Notes: generated from the letters alone by a model not told the origin. Positions 9,197-17,862 are shown, counted from the stretch's first letter. The stretch: DNA of 64,000 nt from Microbacterium commune (GCF_014836945.1 NZ_JACSPX010000001.1:735717-799716); one strand, 5' to 3'. Translations and numbers: made by a program.

Positions 9197-10581
9197 CGCT
9201 GGCCCTCGCTCTCGTGCGGCTCGGCTGAGCGCGACTCGGCTGAGCGCGGCTCGGCTGAGTGCGGCTCGGCTGAGTGCGGCTCGGCTGAGTGCGGCTCGGC
9301 TGAGTGCGGCTCGGCTGAGTGCGGCTCACCGGTGGGCTGCGCAGCCGGGGAGCTCGCGTCCATCGCGGGCGGACCCGGAGGTGCGGGCGGAACCGGGGGA
9401 ACCGGAGGAAGACCGACGCCCTCGCCGGGAGCGGGGGGTGCAGGCGGAGCCGGCGGAACGTCGGCGCTGACGCCGGGCGCAGGCGGAACCGGCGGAACCG
9501 GTGCCGCGGCGTGCGCACCGGCGCCGCCACCGCCCGCCGGCGCAGACTGCGCGGACGGCGCGTTCGCGGCCGGTGGCACGGGCGGCGCAGGTGGTGCCGG
9601 TGGCGCAGGAGGAGCCGCGCTCGCACCGGCAGCCGACCCGCCCCCGTGACGCTCGGGAACCCGGGCGAACGGCGCATCGGCATCCCGACTCGACTCGACC
9701 CGGGGCGCAACCGGCGCGCCCGCCGGCGCTCCGTGCCCGTACGCGTGAGGCGGGGCCTCGAGGGTCGGGAAGCTCGAGGTCTGCTGCGGCGCGTATGTCG
9801 GGCGACCGGTGTAGTACGCGTTGAGGTCCGGGCTGCCGTCGGGCAGCGCGGGCAGCGGCGTGCGACCGTCGGCGTAGGTCGGCCACATCTGCTGCGGGGC
9901 GACGGCGGCCGGCTGCGCGGGCCGGGGTGCTCGCGGTGCGAACAGGGCGTTCAGCAGCGGGATCAGTGTGGTGCCGACCGCGGTGAGGATCGCGAGCGCG
10001 ACCACGATGCGCCAGTACAGATCGTCGTACCGGAACTGATCGGGGAAGGTCAGGTGGAACACCAGCAGAGCGACCAGGCCCGCGAGCATCGCGAACGTGA
10101 CCATGACGATGACCCGGGTGAACGTCGTGACATACCGACGGGCGGCCTTCGTGAACAGGCGCACGTGCGCGAGCGCGAGCTGAAGGACCGCGATCACGAA
10201 CAGGAACTGGAAGAACCTCGCTCCGGCCCAGCCGTAGGGCTCCGCGGCGTCGTACGGCAGCCAGATCTTCACCGCGCCGACCAGGAGCACGATGATCCAA
10301 CTGATCATGCTGGCGAGGGCGAGCCAGTCCGGACGCCGCTCGGCGAGATGCGCTTCGGCGATCGCGACACCCGCGAACAGGGCGAGCAGGAGGATCGTGA
10401 GGAACGCCCGCCCGATGATGCCGTCCTGATCGCCGACGAGCACCCAGACCACGCAGACGAGAGCGGCGGCGATCAGCGCTCCGATGGCGATCCAGATCGC
10501 GCCGCGCAGCAGTTTCGACGACATCGGCTGGTGCGCATCGGCATTCGCCGGATGCTCGGCTGACGGTGTGACGTCGGACAT
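9193..10581 (-). CDS. multi-pass membrane protein with long Pro/Ala-rich C terminus
   Basis: No known family was recognised. The first 220 residues hold about seven hydrophobic helices, for example GAIWIAIGALIAAALVCVVW and FLTILLLALFAGVAI. The remaining half is a cytoplasmic or extracytoplasmic low-complexity tail rich in PPAPPAPP runs, ending in a repeated HSAEP peptide. The gene starts with ATG at 10581 behind a GGAGG site and is translationally coupled to the phosphatase gene downstream. The tail length is probably unstable because it is encoded by a tandem repeat. Confidence 0.75.
   Translation of the reverse strand: MSDVTPSAEHPANADAHQPMSSKLLRGAIWIAIGALIAAALVCVVWVLVGDQDGIIGRAFLTILLLALFAGVAIAEAHLAERRPDWLALASMISWIIVLLVGAVKIWLPYDAAEPYGWAGARFFQFLFVIAVLQLALAHVRLFTKAARRYVTTFTRVIVMVTFAMLAGLVALLVFHLTFPDQFRYDDLYWRIVVALAILTAVGTTLIPLLNALFAPRAPRPAQPAAVAPQQMWPTYADGRTPLPALPDGSPDLNAYYTGRPTYAPQQTSSFPTLEAPPHAYGHGAPAGAPVAPRVESSRDADAPFARVPERHGGGSAAGASAAPPAPPAPPAPPVPPAANAPSAQSAPAGGGGAGAHAAAPVPPVPPAPGVSADVPPAPPAPPAPGEGVGLPPVPPVPPAPPGPPAMDASSPAAQPTGEPHSAEPHSAEPHSAEPHSAEPHSAEPRSAESRSAEPHESEGQR
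9216..9320. repeat. 15-bp in-frame tandem repeat (7 units)
   Basis: The unit GCGGCTCGGCTGAGT is repeated seven times. The five units 9246-9320 are identical and the first two differ by one or two bases. It encodes HSAEP in the C-terminal tail of the membrane protein. Because the unit is a multiple of three, slippage changes tail length without breaking the frame. Confidence 0.9.
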
Positions 10582-10654
10582 GGTGAGATCCTCCCGGTCG
10601 GTGGTCTCATCCTCGCATGCGCCCGTCAGTACGATCGGATGCTGTGGATAAGCC

Positions 10655-11464
10655 TCAGCGCCGGCGCGAGGCGGCCGCGAATCCGGCGATGCGCGCCTGC
10701 GCGTCCGCCGTGTCGAACGCCGCGCCGATGGAGTCGGCCTCGGCGTTCAGCTGCTCCTCGAAGGAGCGCGCCGGCTGCGAGCGCACCAGGCGCTTCGCCT
10801 GCCCGTACGCGGCGGAGGCGCCCGCCAGCCAGAACCGCGCGACCTGCTCGGCGCGCTCGCGCACGGCATCCGCCTCGGCCTCCGGATCAGCCCCGCTCGC
10901 GTCGGCCGGGCCTGCCACCCGCTCGGCGACGAGGCCCCATTCGACGGCTTCGTCGGCTGACAGCATCCGGTCCTGCAGCAGCAGCTGCAGCGCTCGACGC
11001 TCGCCGACGGCGCGTGCGAGCTGCGCCGAGACCGACAGGTCGGGCGTAAGTCCGATGTTCGCGTAGCGGCTGCCGATCGTCGAGCTCGCACCGACGACCG
11101 CGTAGTCGCTGCACATCAGGATGCCCAGGCCCCCGCCCGCCGTCGTGCCATGGGCGGCGGCGACGACGGGGATGGCGGAGGTGGTCAGCGACAGGATGCC
11201 GGCGTTGATCACCTGCGCCAGGGCGGTGATCTCGTGCCCGCCGGACATGCTCGTCGACATGGCGCGTACGTCGCCGCCGGCGCAGAAGGCGCGGCCGCGT
11301 CCTTCGATGAGGACGGCGCCGACATCGTCGCGGCCCACCGCCTCGGCCGTGGCGTCGCGCCAGGCGTGCGCGAGATCGGCGTCGAAGGCGTTCAGGCTCG
11401 CGGGACGATTGAGCGTGAGCCTGGCGAGGCCCCCGTCGATCGTGAGCAGAAGCGGCTCGGTCAT
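10655..11464 (-). CDS. enoyl-CoA hydratase/isomerase (crotonase) family protein
   Basis: A 269-residue crotonase-fold protein acting on acyl-CoA thioesters. Seen are NRPASLNAFD, the oxyanion-hole segment GRGRAFCAGGDVRAMS, and the second oxyanion segment HGTTAGGGLGILMCSDY. The hydratase Glu pair is not conserved: the second position reads GLTPD with Asp, as in PaaG-like isomerases, so double-bond isomerisation is as likely as hydration. The ATG at 11464 is chosen over an upstream frame extension to 11482 because AAAGGAG precedes it closely. It stands alone between palindrome-containing gaps. Confidence 0.85.
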   Translation of the reverse strand: MTEPLLLTIDGGLARLTLNRPASLNAFDADLAHAWRDATAEAVGRDDVGAVLIEGRGRAFCAGGDVRAMSTSMSGGHEITALAQVINAGILSLTTSAIPVVAAAHGTTAGGGLGILMCSDYAVVGASSTIGSRYANIGLTPDLSVSAQLARAVGERRALQLLLQDRMLSADEAVEWGLVAERVAGPADASGADPEAEADAVRERAEQVARFWLAGASAAYGQAKRLVRSQPARSFEEQLNAEADSIGAAFDTADAQARIAGFAAASRRR

Positions 11465-11545
11465 GGCTCTCCTTTGATGCACAGGACGGGGTTCCAGACT
11501 ACCTGGTACTGAGCGTCATCCTTGCGGGAGCCGCAGCCGCTGCGA

Positions 11546-11591
11546 GGTCACTTCGGTACGCTCACGGCCCGGAAACCGTACGAACCTGACC
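11546..11591. repeat. 46-bp imperfect palindrome, copy 1
   Basis: The left arm GGTCACTTCGGTACG faces its near-complement ending CCTGACC, with a central spacer. Together with copy 2 it fills the gap between the FBP gene and the crotonase gene. No T run follows, so it is not a classical intrinsic terminator. Confidence 0.7.
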
Positions 11592-11673
11592 CCGCACGCC
11601 CGGGATGCGACCCGCACCACTGCCCGCAGTGCCGCCCGCCGCACCGCCCCTGCGCGCACGGCCGCGCATGCCA

Positions 11674-11719
11674 GGTCACTTCGGTACGCGCATCGGCTCG
11701 AAAGCGTACGAAAGTGACC
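11674..11719. repeat. 46-bp imperfect palindrome, copy 2
   Basis: It has the same length and arm sequence as copy 1 (GGTCACTTCGGTACGC against GCGTACGAAAGTGACC), starting 128 bp further along. Spacer sequences differ between the copies while arms are conserved, which suggests selection on the arms or recent duplication. Confidence 0.75.
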
Positions 11720-11747
11720 CGGCACCGACGCGACCCCGCCGGCGGGG

Positions 11748-12239
11748 TCAGTCCTCCGACAGGACGCGCACCACGAAGTCCTCCATGCGGTGCTTCGTGC
11801 CGTCGAGCCGCTGATCGATCTGGCCGGGCGCGCGCACCTCGCTCGGTGCCAGCGGATGCGCGAGTCGCACGTTGTCGTGGCACGACAGGTCGGCGCAGAT
11901 GTACGTGCCCGCGCTGTCGCCGCGCCGGCCCTTCGCTCCACCGCGCCGCGCCGTCAGCAGCGCCACCTGGTTGCCCGGCTGCATGGTGCGGCAGATGTTG
12001 CACATGCCCGAGCGCACCCGCGCCGGGTCGGTGGAGCGCAGCACGATGCCCATCGGATGCCCGTCGTGCTCGACGACCACGACCGCGCGACGGCTCGATT
12101 CAGGGTCGCGCCAGGCGAGGAAGTCGATGTAGTCCCAGTCGGTCAGGATGAAGTCGTGGGGCATCCCGATCTGCTCGATCTCATCGGCATCGGCGTTCCT
12201 GATCGCCTCGCGGACCTGGGTCTCGGTGAGTGGTCGCAT
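11748..12239 (-). CDS. FBP-domain (FusB/FusC-type) EF-G-binding zinc protein
   Basis: A 163-residue protein matching the FBP family, whose staphylococcal members FusB/FusC bind elongation factor G and free it from fusidic-acid-stalled ribosomes. The C-terminal treble-clef zinc finger is visible: CNIC at about residues 99-102 and YICADLSCHDN at about 131-141. The N-terminal helical part (TETQVREAIRNADADEIEQI) is also typical. A TAGACT -10 box ends 6 nt before the ATG, so the transcript is probably leaderless; that box overlaps the stop codon of the deaminase gene. Actinobacterial homologues are widespread and their role in drug resistance is untested. Confidence 0.8.
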   Translation of the reverse strand: MRPLTETQVREAIRNADADEIEQIGMPHDFILTDWDYIDFLAWRDPESSRRAVVVVEHDGHPMGIVLRSTDPARVRSGMCNICRTMQPGNQVALLTARRGGAKGRRGDSAGTYICADLSCHDNVRLAHPLAPSEVRAPGQIDQRLDGTKHRMEDFVVRVLSED

Positions 12240-12248
12240 CGATCCAGT

Positions 12249-12731
12249 CTAGGAAGACCGACGCTCCGCGAGGCGCCACTGCAGCTCCTTGACCTCGTCG
12301 ACGAGGTCGTCTGCGGGACCATCGACCGGGATGCCGGGAGCGACCGTCCGGATCGGCAGCGCGGCCACGGGCCCGGGCTCGAGTCCCCATTCCGCATGCC
12401 ACCGCGACAGCTGGGCCGATGACGTCGCGTACACGATGCGTCCGAGGCCCACCCAGGCGTGCGCGGCCGAGCACATCGGGCAGTGCTCCCCCGAGGTGTA
12501 CACCGTGGCATCCGCCCGCTCCTGCGGAGACAGGTGGGCCGCCGCCCACCGCGCGATCTCGAACTCGGGATGCCGGGTGTGGTCACCGCCCGCGACGCGA
12601 TTGCGGTCCTCGAAGAGCACGTCCCCGTCAGCCGAGACGATCAGCGAGCCGAACGGCTCATCGCCGGCGTCGAGCGCCTCGCGGGCCAGCTCGACGCAGC
12701 GGCGCAGGTGGGTCAGGTCTGTGGCGTCCAT
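12249..12731 (-). CDS. CMP/dCMP-type nucleoside or nucleobase deaminase
   Basis: A cytidine-deaminase-fold zinc hydrolase. The zinc site reads HPEFE followed by EHCPMCSAAH, giving His plus two Cys with the catalytic Glu. The common HAE is replaced by HPE here. The sequence resembles guanine deaminase and TadA-like proteins, so the substrate could be a purine base or nucleoside. Start is the ATG at 12731 (GAGAGG site upstream); a GTG three codons earlier (12740) is possible. It lies directly upstream of the FBP gene with 9 bp between them. Confidence 0.8.
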   Translation of the reverse strand: MDATDLTHLRRCVELAREALDAGDEPFGSLIVSADGDVLFEDRNRVAGGDHTRHPEFEIARWAAAHLSPQERADATVYTSGEHCPMCSAAHAWVGLGRIVYATSSAQLSRWHAEWGLEPGPVAALPIRTVAPGIPVDGPADDLVDEVKELQWRLAERRSS

Positions 12732-12744
12732 GGCATCCACCCTC

Positions 12745-13437
12745 TCATCCGGCGGCGTCGATCACCGCGACGATCTCGTCGTGGCCGTGCTCGAGAGCCA
12801 GCTCGCGCGAGGTGCGTCCCTCCCGGTCGGTGATGTCGGGGTCGGCGCCGGCCTCGAGCAGCAGCCCCACGGTCTCGACCTGGGCGGGCCCGCCGTCGTT
12901 GAGCACGATCGCCTCGTGCATGGCGGTCCAGCCGAGGTCGTTCACATGGTCGACGGGAACACCCGCCGCGATCAGGATCTTCACCGTGCTCACGTGCCCG
13001 TGCTCGCTGGCGGGAATCAGCGCCGTGCCGCCGTAGCGGTTGGTGCTGGTGACGTCGGCTCCGGCGGCGATCGTGAGGGTGAGGATCTCGTCGAGCCCCT
13101 CGGCTCCGGCGTACAGGAACGCGGAGTCCTGGATGGCGTCCTTCGCGTTCACGTCCGCGCCGGCGTCGATGAGCGCCCGGGCGATCGGCGGGAGGTTCTT
13201 CTTCGTGGCCTCGACGAGCGGCGTCGCGTTCTTCTCACCGCCGCGGTCTTCGAGCGTCGCGCCGTCTTCGATCGCGCGGGCTGTGGCGTCGGGATCCTCC
13301 GCCTCGATCGCCGCCCAGAGCGCAGCCGTCGCGCGCTCCGTCGCGTCGGGCGGGGAGGAGTCGGATGCCGGGGCGCACCCGACCAGGCTGCCGAAGGTGA
13401 ACGCGGCCGCTGCCGCGACCAGTGCCGTGCGAATCAT
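12745..13437 (-). CDS. ankyrin-repeat lipoprotein
   Basis: From the ATG at 13437 (GAGGAGG site) the protein starts with a lipoprotein signal peptide ending in the lipobox SLVGC, so it is probably exported and lipid-anchored. Four to five ankyrin repeats follow, recognisable as ATPLVEATKKNLPPIARALI, GGTALIPASEHGHVSTVKIL, GWTAMHEAIV and GRTSRELALEHGHDEIVAVI. Ankyrin repeats mediate protein contacts; no partner can be named. The longer frame to 13485 is not supported. Confidence 0.85.
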   Translation of the reverse strand: MIRTALVAAAAAFTFGSLVGCAPASDSSPPDATERATAALWAAIEAEDPDATARAIEDGATLEDRGGEKNATPLVEATKKNLPPIARALIDAGADVNAKDAIQDSAFLYAGAEGLDEILTLTIAAGADVTSTNRYGGTALIPASEHGHVSTVKILIAAGVPVDHVNDLGWTAMHEAIVLNDGGPAQVETVGLLLEAGADPDITDREGRTSRELALEHGHDEIVAVIDAAG

Positions 13438-13510
13438 GGTGCCTCCTCGGATCAAGGGAAGCGTAGGCCACCGGCCTGTGACCACCGAAAACCGGGGCGG
13501 GGCGGGTCCG

Positions 13511-13746
13511 GCCTGTTCTGCGCGCGCGACACTTCGGGGGCCGACACTCCAGATGTCGGACCGATCATGGGGAAACGGCCGACCGGTGGAGTGTCGGCCC
13601 CCGATTCGTCAGCGCCCCGCGCGACCGGCCTGTCCTGTGCCCGTCACACTTCGGGGGCCGACACTCCAGATGTCGGACCGATCACGGGGAAACGGCCGAC
13701 CGGTGGAGTGTCGGCCCCCGATTCGTCAGCCACCCCGCGCGACCGG
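13511..13746. repeat. 118-bp tandem duplication, each copy with a long hairpin
   Basis: Two near-identical units (13511-13628 and 13628-13746) fill the gap of about 350 bp between the nirK fusion and the ankyrin gene. Each unit has perfect 15-bp arms, GGGGGCCGACACTCC and its complement, flanking a core with inner GTCGG/CCGAC pairing. The copies differ mainly at their left ends and at one core base, so duplication looks recent. The rest of the gap shows no gene. Confidence 0.9.
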
Positions 13747-13783
13747 CCGGCGAGCGGCGAGCGGCGGGCGGCGGGCGGTGCGG

Positions 13784-16534
13784 CTATTCGTCCACCGCGA
13801 ACACGCCGTGCGCGCCGCGCTCGGCATCGACCATGAGGTGCGAGACGAACGGGTACGTGCCGGCCTCGGGAAAGGCGAGCTCGACGAAGCCGCCCTGGGC
13901 CGGCTGCAGCGCCAGCGCCTGCGAACCGGTGTCGGTCGCGTGGTCCAGCAGATACGCGCCCTCGGCCCACACCGTGTCGAACTGGCCTCCGATCACGTGG
14001 AAGCTGCTGGGGCGCTCGATACCGGCATCCAGAACCCAGATGCGCACCCGCTCACCGACCCGCGCCGGCAGCGGCGCGTGGTCGTACTGGTTCGCGTACC
14101 CGTTGAAGGTGACGAGGTCGGGGTTGCGCGTCGCGATGCGGTCGGGGTCGACCGTGCCCCCGTCGTGGTCGCCGAGATAGTACTCGCCCTGCACGAGCAC
14201 GTAGCTGCGGTCGACGGCAGGCAGCCCTGCGGGCTCGATCACCACGGCGCCGTACATGCCGTTGGCGATGTGCGTGCTCATGGGCATGGTCGAGCAGTGG
14301 TACATCCAGATCCCGGCGCGCGTGGCGGTGAACGTGTACGTCAGGCTCTTGCCGGGCGGGATGGTGCGCATCGGCCGGTCCGGCGCGAGCGAGCCGGCGT
14401 GGAAGTCGATGGAGTGACCCATCGTGCCCTTGTTCTCGAGCGTGATGACGAACCGGTCGCCGACCCTGCCGTGCAGCACAGGCCCCGGCGCGGTGCCGTT
14501 GTACGTCCACAGCGTCTGGGTCACGCCCGGCGCGACCTCGCGCTTCTCGTCGCGGACGGTGAGGGTCAGCTCGCGGGTGATCGGGGAATCGGATGCCGGA
14601 AGCGCGGGCAACTCGGCATCGATCGGGTCGAAGCCGGGGCCGGGCTCTGCCATGAGGTCGGGAGCGGTCGACGACCCGGTGGCCGTGCCGCCGCCCATGT
14701 GGCCCATGCCGTGCGCACCGGCATCCGGACTCGCACCGGCATCCGGACTCTCACCGGAGGCGGCTTCAGAGCCGGTCGCGACGATCTGCAGAGTCATGCC
14801 CATCTGCCGATGCCCGAGGATCGAGCACCAGCCGTCAAGATCCGCTGTTATCACGCCGACGTCGATGGTCTCCTTCTCGCCGGGTGCCAGGCGGCCACCG
14901 GCGATGCCGTTGGCGAACACCAGATCGTGCACCTGCTCCTCGTCGGTGTTGGTCACCTCGATCACCAGCCGGGTGCCCGCGGGCACCTCGATGCGGTCGG
15001 GAGTGAAGCGCATGTTCGCCGCCTCGACCTGCACGGTCTGCACCGGAGCATCCGCCGCCCCGACCGGAGCCGCACTCCAGCCGAGCCCGACCGGATCGGC
15101 CGCCGCGAGGCCCGCCGCGACGAGGACGACCGACAGCAGACCCGCGACCGCCTGCCCCGAACGGCGTCCCGGCTGCTGCTCGCCCTCCGGCACGATCGGC
15201 CCGTGCCTGCGCGGCAGACCGCCGTCGGGCCGGCCGCCGTCGGGCAGACCGGCCGCGGGCTGGCCGGCCGCGCGCCGGCCGCCGTCGGGCCGGCCGATCG
15301 CGGGCAGACCCCCGTCGGGCAGACCGGCCGCCGCCTTCGCCCGTCGCTGCGTGCGCATCGCGCGCCACATCACCACGAGGAACGACGCCATCGCCACCAG
15401 GTACATGATCGATGCGGCCACGCGCATCAGGCTCGACACCGGCAGCGCGCAGACGGCGAGCGCAGCGTTGGCGACGGTGACGCGCAGAATCCCTGCCGCG
15501 TCGAATCCGGCCGTGCCGACGCGCACGGGTGTGGGGCCTCCGCCGAGCACGACGGGCACGAGATAGCTCAGCGCGCCGACGAGCACCTGCACCGCGAATC
15601 CCGCGGCGAGATAGGGCACGACCTGACCGAAGAGCGCGTCGAGCGCCTCGAAGCCGCCGCCGTCGACAGCGGCGACGATCGCGCCGACGGCTACCGCGGC
15701 GACGGCACCCGCCCACCACAGCATGGCGGCTGCCACCGACAGGGCGGCGAAGCTGCGTGGCACCTTCTGACGCGCCGCGCGGACCAGCGAGAAGAAGATG
15801 ATGCCGAGCCCCGCGAGGTACGCGCCGAGCCCGGCAGCGACGGCGAGCAGCTGCTCGAGGGCGGCACCGGTGGCCGCGATCACGACGGCCCCGGCGAGGA
15901 CGGGCAGGGCGCGGGATGCCCCGGCCGCAGCCCCCTCATCGGCCCGGGTGCGCAGGATGGTGGGCCACAGTGTGACGACCGTGCCTGCGACCGTGAGGCC
16001 GATCCAGCCCAGCACGTTGATCAGGGCGTGGGCGACGACGAGGTTCGACGCGGCATCGCCGCGGGCGAGCCACGCGCCGAGGGCGGCGCCGATCGTGAGC
16101 AGCGCCGCGGAGGCGATGTAGTACCGGATGGTGCGACCGAACCGGCCCGGCATGCTGCCGCGCATGCGGCGCACCAGCGTCACCGCGTGCCAGGTGACCG
16201 CCACGATCAGCGCCGCGGCGCCCGCCACGGTGACCGCCCAGATGCCGCTCAGCACGCCGGTGATCACGAGCGCGGCGGCACCGTTCGACAGGATCAGCCG
16301 GATGCTCTGGCGCCGGCGGTCAACGTCGGTCGCCGCGCGGCGCAGCAGCGCGAACGAGAAGTACTGACTCCACACGAGGATCGCGTGCGTGACGGCGCCG
16401 AGCAGCAGCAGGTGGATCATGAGCCAGCCGGGCATGGGCAGCGCGCGGTGCGCGAGAGCGGCGATCACCGTGAGCAGCAGCCACAGCACCGTAGGAATGT
16501 CGCGCATAGGCCAGAATCCGCGGTTCTTCGTCAT
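13784..16534 (-). CDS. membrane-anchored NirK-type copper nitrite reductase fusion
   Basis: A 916-residue three-part protein. Residues 1 to about 440 hold roughly a dozen membrane helices with conserved His, NnrS-like. A Gly/Pro/Arg linker with short repeats follows. Then comes a cupredoxin (about 495-580) with type-1 copper ligands VHDL and GWCSILGHRQMGM. Residues about 645-916 are a two-domain NirK. GHSIDFH gives type-1 and type-2 His, YHCSTMPMSTHIANGM gives H746, C747, His and Met, and VSHLMVDAERGAHG gives the last type-2 His. All copper ligands expected for nitrite reduction to NO are present. The gene overlaps its upstream neighbour by ATGA. A general multicopper oxidase is the main alternative. 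Confidence 0.85.
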   Translation of the reverse strand: MTKNRGFWPMRDIPTVLWLLLTVIAALAHRALPMPGWLMIHLLLLGAVTHAILVWSQYFSFALLRRAATDVDRRRQSIRLILSNGAAALVITGVLSGIWAVTVAGAAALIVAVTWHAVTLVRRMRGSMPGRFGRTIRYYIASAALLTIGAALGAWLARGDAASNLVVAHALINVLGWIGLTVAGTVVTLWPTILRTRADEGAAAGASRALPVLAGAVVIAATGAALEQLLAVAAGLGAYLAGLGIIFFSLVRAARQKVPRSFAALSVAAAMLWWAGAVAAVAVGAIVAAVDGGGFEALDALFGQVVPYLAAGFAVQVLVGALSYLVPVVLGGGPTPVRVGTAGFDAAGILRVTVANAALAVCALPVSSLMRVAASIMYLVAMASFLVVMWRAMRTQRRAKAAAGLPDGGLPAIGRPDGGRRAAGQPAAGLPDGGRPDGGLPRRHGPIVPEGEQQPGRRSGQAVAGLLSVVLVAAGLAAADPVGLGWSAAPVGAADAPVQTVQVEAANMRFTPDRIEVPAGTRLVIEVTNTDEEQVHDLVFANGIAGGRLAPGEKETIDVGVITADLDGWCSILGHRQMGMTLQIVATGSEAASGESPDAGASPDAGAHGMGHMGGGTATGSSTAPDLMAEPGPGFDPIDAELPALPASDSPITRELTLTVRDEKREVAPGVTQTLWTYNGTAPGPVLHGRVGDRFVITLENKGTMGHSIDFHAGSLAPDRPMRTIPPGKSLTYTFTATRAGIWMYHCSTMPMSTHIANGMYGAVVIEPAGLPAVDRSYVLVQGEYYLGDHDGGTVDPDRIATRNPDLVTFNGYANQYDHAPLPARVGERVRIWVLDAGIERPSSFHVIGGQFDTVWAEGAYLLDHATDTGSQALALQPAQGGFVELAFPEAGTYPFVSHLMVDAERGAHGVFAVDE

Positions 16535-17862
16535 CGTGCGCCTCCCTCACGTGCGGCGGCATCGCCGGATGCGGGTGCTGCGACCGCGGGAGCCTTGCTC
16601 CGCACCGCGCCGCCCAGCACCGCACTGCCCACCGCCGTCAGCACGAAGAGCAGCAGAGCGATGACGCCGAGGACTCCCCCGATGCGCCACGCCACCGGCA
16701 TCCCGAGCCCGTCGCCGAACCAGACCCGCACGACGAGCGCCACCTGCAGCAGCGCGATCGGCGCCCAGAACGCGGGGCGGTACGGCAGGGCGATGCGCAG
16801 CACGGCGGGCAGGATCGTCGTAGCGTGCGCCATGATCATCGAGAACGTGTGGCCGAGGAAGATCGCGTGGATCACGGCGTCGTAGGCGGGTTGCGCCTGC
16901 GGCGCTCCGAGCAGCAGCACCAGCCCGGCGACCGCGAGCCAGACGTACCCGGCGAGGATGCACGCGGCCATGTACCGCGTCACGCCCGTCGCCCGGATCG
17001 TGCGGCGCGCGACGTCGTGCGCGACCAGCCAGCCGGTCAGTGAGAGCAGGCCGAGACCGAGCGCGATGGCCCCGGCGTCGGGGAAGACGAGCCCGATGAC
17101 GAGCGCCGCGGTGACCGCCCAGCCGTGCACGAGAAGCCTGACGCCGGCCTGCGGACCCATCGTGATGCGCGCGAGCTCGACGCGTTCGGCGGCGATGGTC
17201 AGCACGAGGAACCCGATCAGCCACGGGATCACGCGCGTCATCGCGTCTTGTCCGATCCAGATCAGCGCTCCCACCAGCGCGAGACCCGCTGCGAGCAGCT
17301 GGGTGAGCAGGGCGTGGTCGTACTGTCGGCGCCACAGCGGGATGTAGAGCAGGAGGAAGGATGCCGCGCCCGCGGCCAGCACGATCTTCGCGACGACCAG
17401 CGGCACGGCCGGCACGACGAGCAGCATGCCGCCGACGCCGAGCAGGGCCGGCGCGACGTAGCCGAGCGGGCGCGCGAGAGCGGTGGCCCGTTCGAGGCTG
17501 ATCAGCGTGCCCACGAAGCCGAGCACGAGCAGCATGCCGTGCACGGCGGGCAGGCGCTCGGCGGTGACCGGCGCCGGCAGGCCGAGCAGCAGCAGGCCCG
17601 CGTCGAGTCCGGCGAGCAGGGCGAGGCCGGCCGGCAGCATCCACACCATCCGGAACCCGGGTCGGCGGCCGCGTGCCGCGGGTCGGCGTCCGCGTGCCGC
17701 GCTGTGCGAACCGCGTGCCGCGCTGTGTGAGAAACCCCGCTCTGCCTGGGAAACCACACGCGGGGCGGTGGCTCTCGCAGAATCTGGTTTCTCGACGGCC
17801 GGGCGCGAGGCCGGCGAGCTTGGGGCGGCCGGGCGCGAGGCGGCCGGGCGCGGGGTGGTCAT
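16531..17862 (-). CDS. NnrS-like multi-pass membrane protein
   Basis: A membrane protein with about twelve helices and conserved membrane His residues (HGMLLVLGF, HGWAVTAAL, HAIFLGHTFSMIMAHATT), resembling NnrS, a haem/copper protein tied to nitric-oxide tolerance. It sits between the regulator and the NirK fusion, overlapping both by 4 bp. The first 70 residues are low-complexity Arg/Ala/Ser, partly encoded by a palindromic element. The true start may therefore be further in, near MVWMLPAG, or the extension may be an insertion that kept the frame. Function in NO/nitrite metabolism is inferred from family and context. Confidence 0.75.
   Translation of the reverse strand: MTTPRPAASRPAAPSSPASRPAVEKPDSARATAPRVVSQAERGFSHSAARGSHSAARGRRPAARGRRPGFRMVWMLPAGLALLAGLDAGLLLLGLPAPVTAERLPAVHGMLLVLGFVGTLISLERATALARPLGYVAPALLGVGGMLLVVPAVPLVVAKIVLAAGAASFLLLYIPLWRRQYDHALLTQLLAAGLALVGALIWIGQDAMTRVIPWLIGFLVLTIAAERVELARITMGPQAGVRLLVHGWAVTAALVIGLVFPDAGAIALGLGLLSLTGWLVAHDVARRTIRATGVTRYMAACILAGYVWLAVAGLVLLLGAPQAQPAYDAVIHAIFLGHTFSMIMAHATTILPAVLRIALPYRPAFWAPIALLQVALVVRVWFGDGLGMPVAWRIGGVLGVIALLLFVLTAVGSAVLGGAVRSKAPAVAAPASGDAAAREGGAR
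17729..17793. repeat. imperfect palindrome inside the 5' coding region of the NnrS-like gene
   Basis: Arms GAGAAACC....TCTGC (17729-17745) and the complementary segment at 17777-17793 match at 13 of 17 positions. Inner CCCCGC/GCGGGG segments can also pair. The layout is that of the intergenic palindromes elsewhere, but here it is translated. Confidence 0.6.

Noticed and set aside
13511..13746. The two 118-bp repeats as a small CRISPR array
   Set aside because: Only two head-to-tail units, no spacers between them, and no cas genes nearby.
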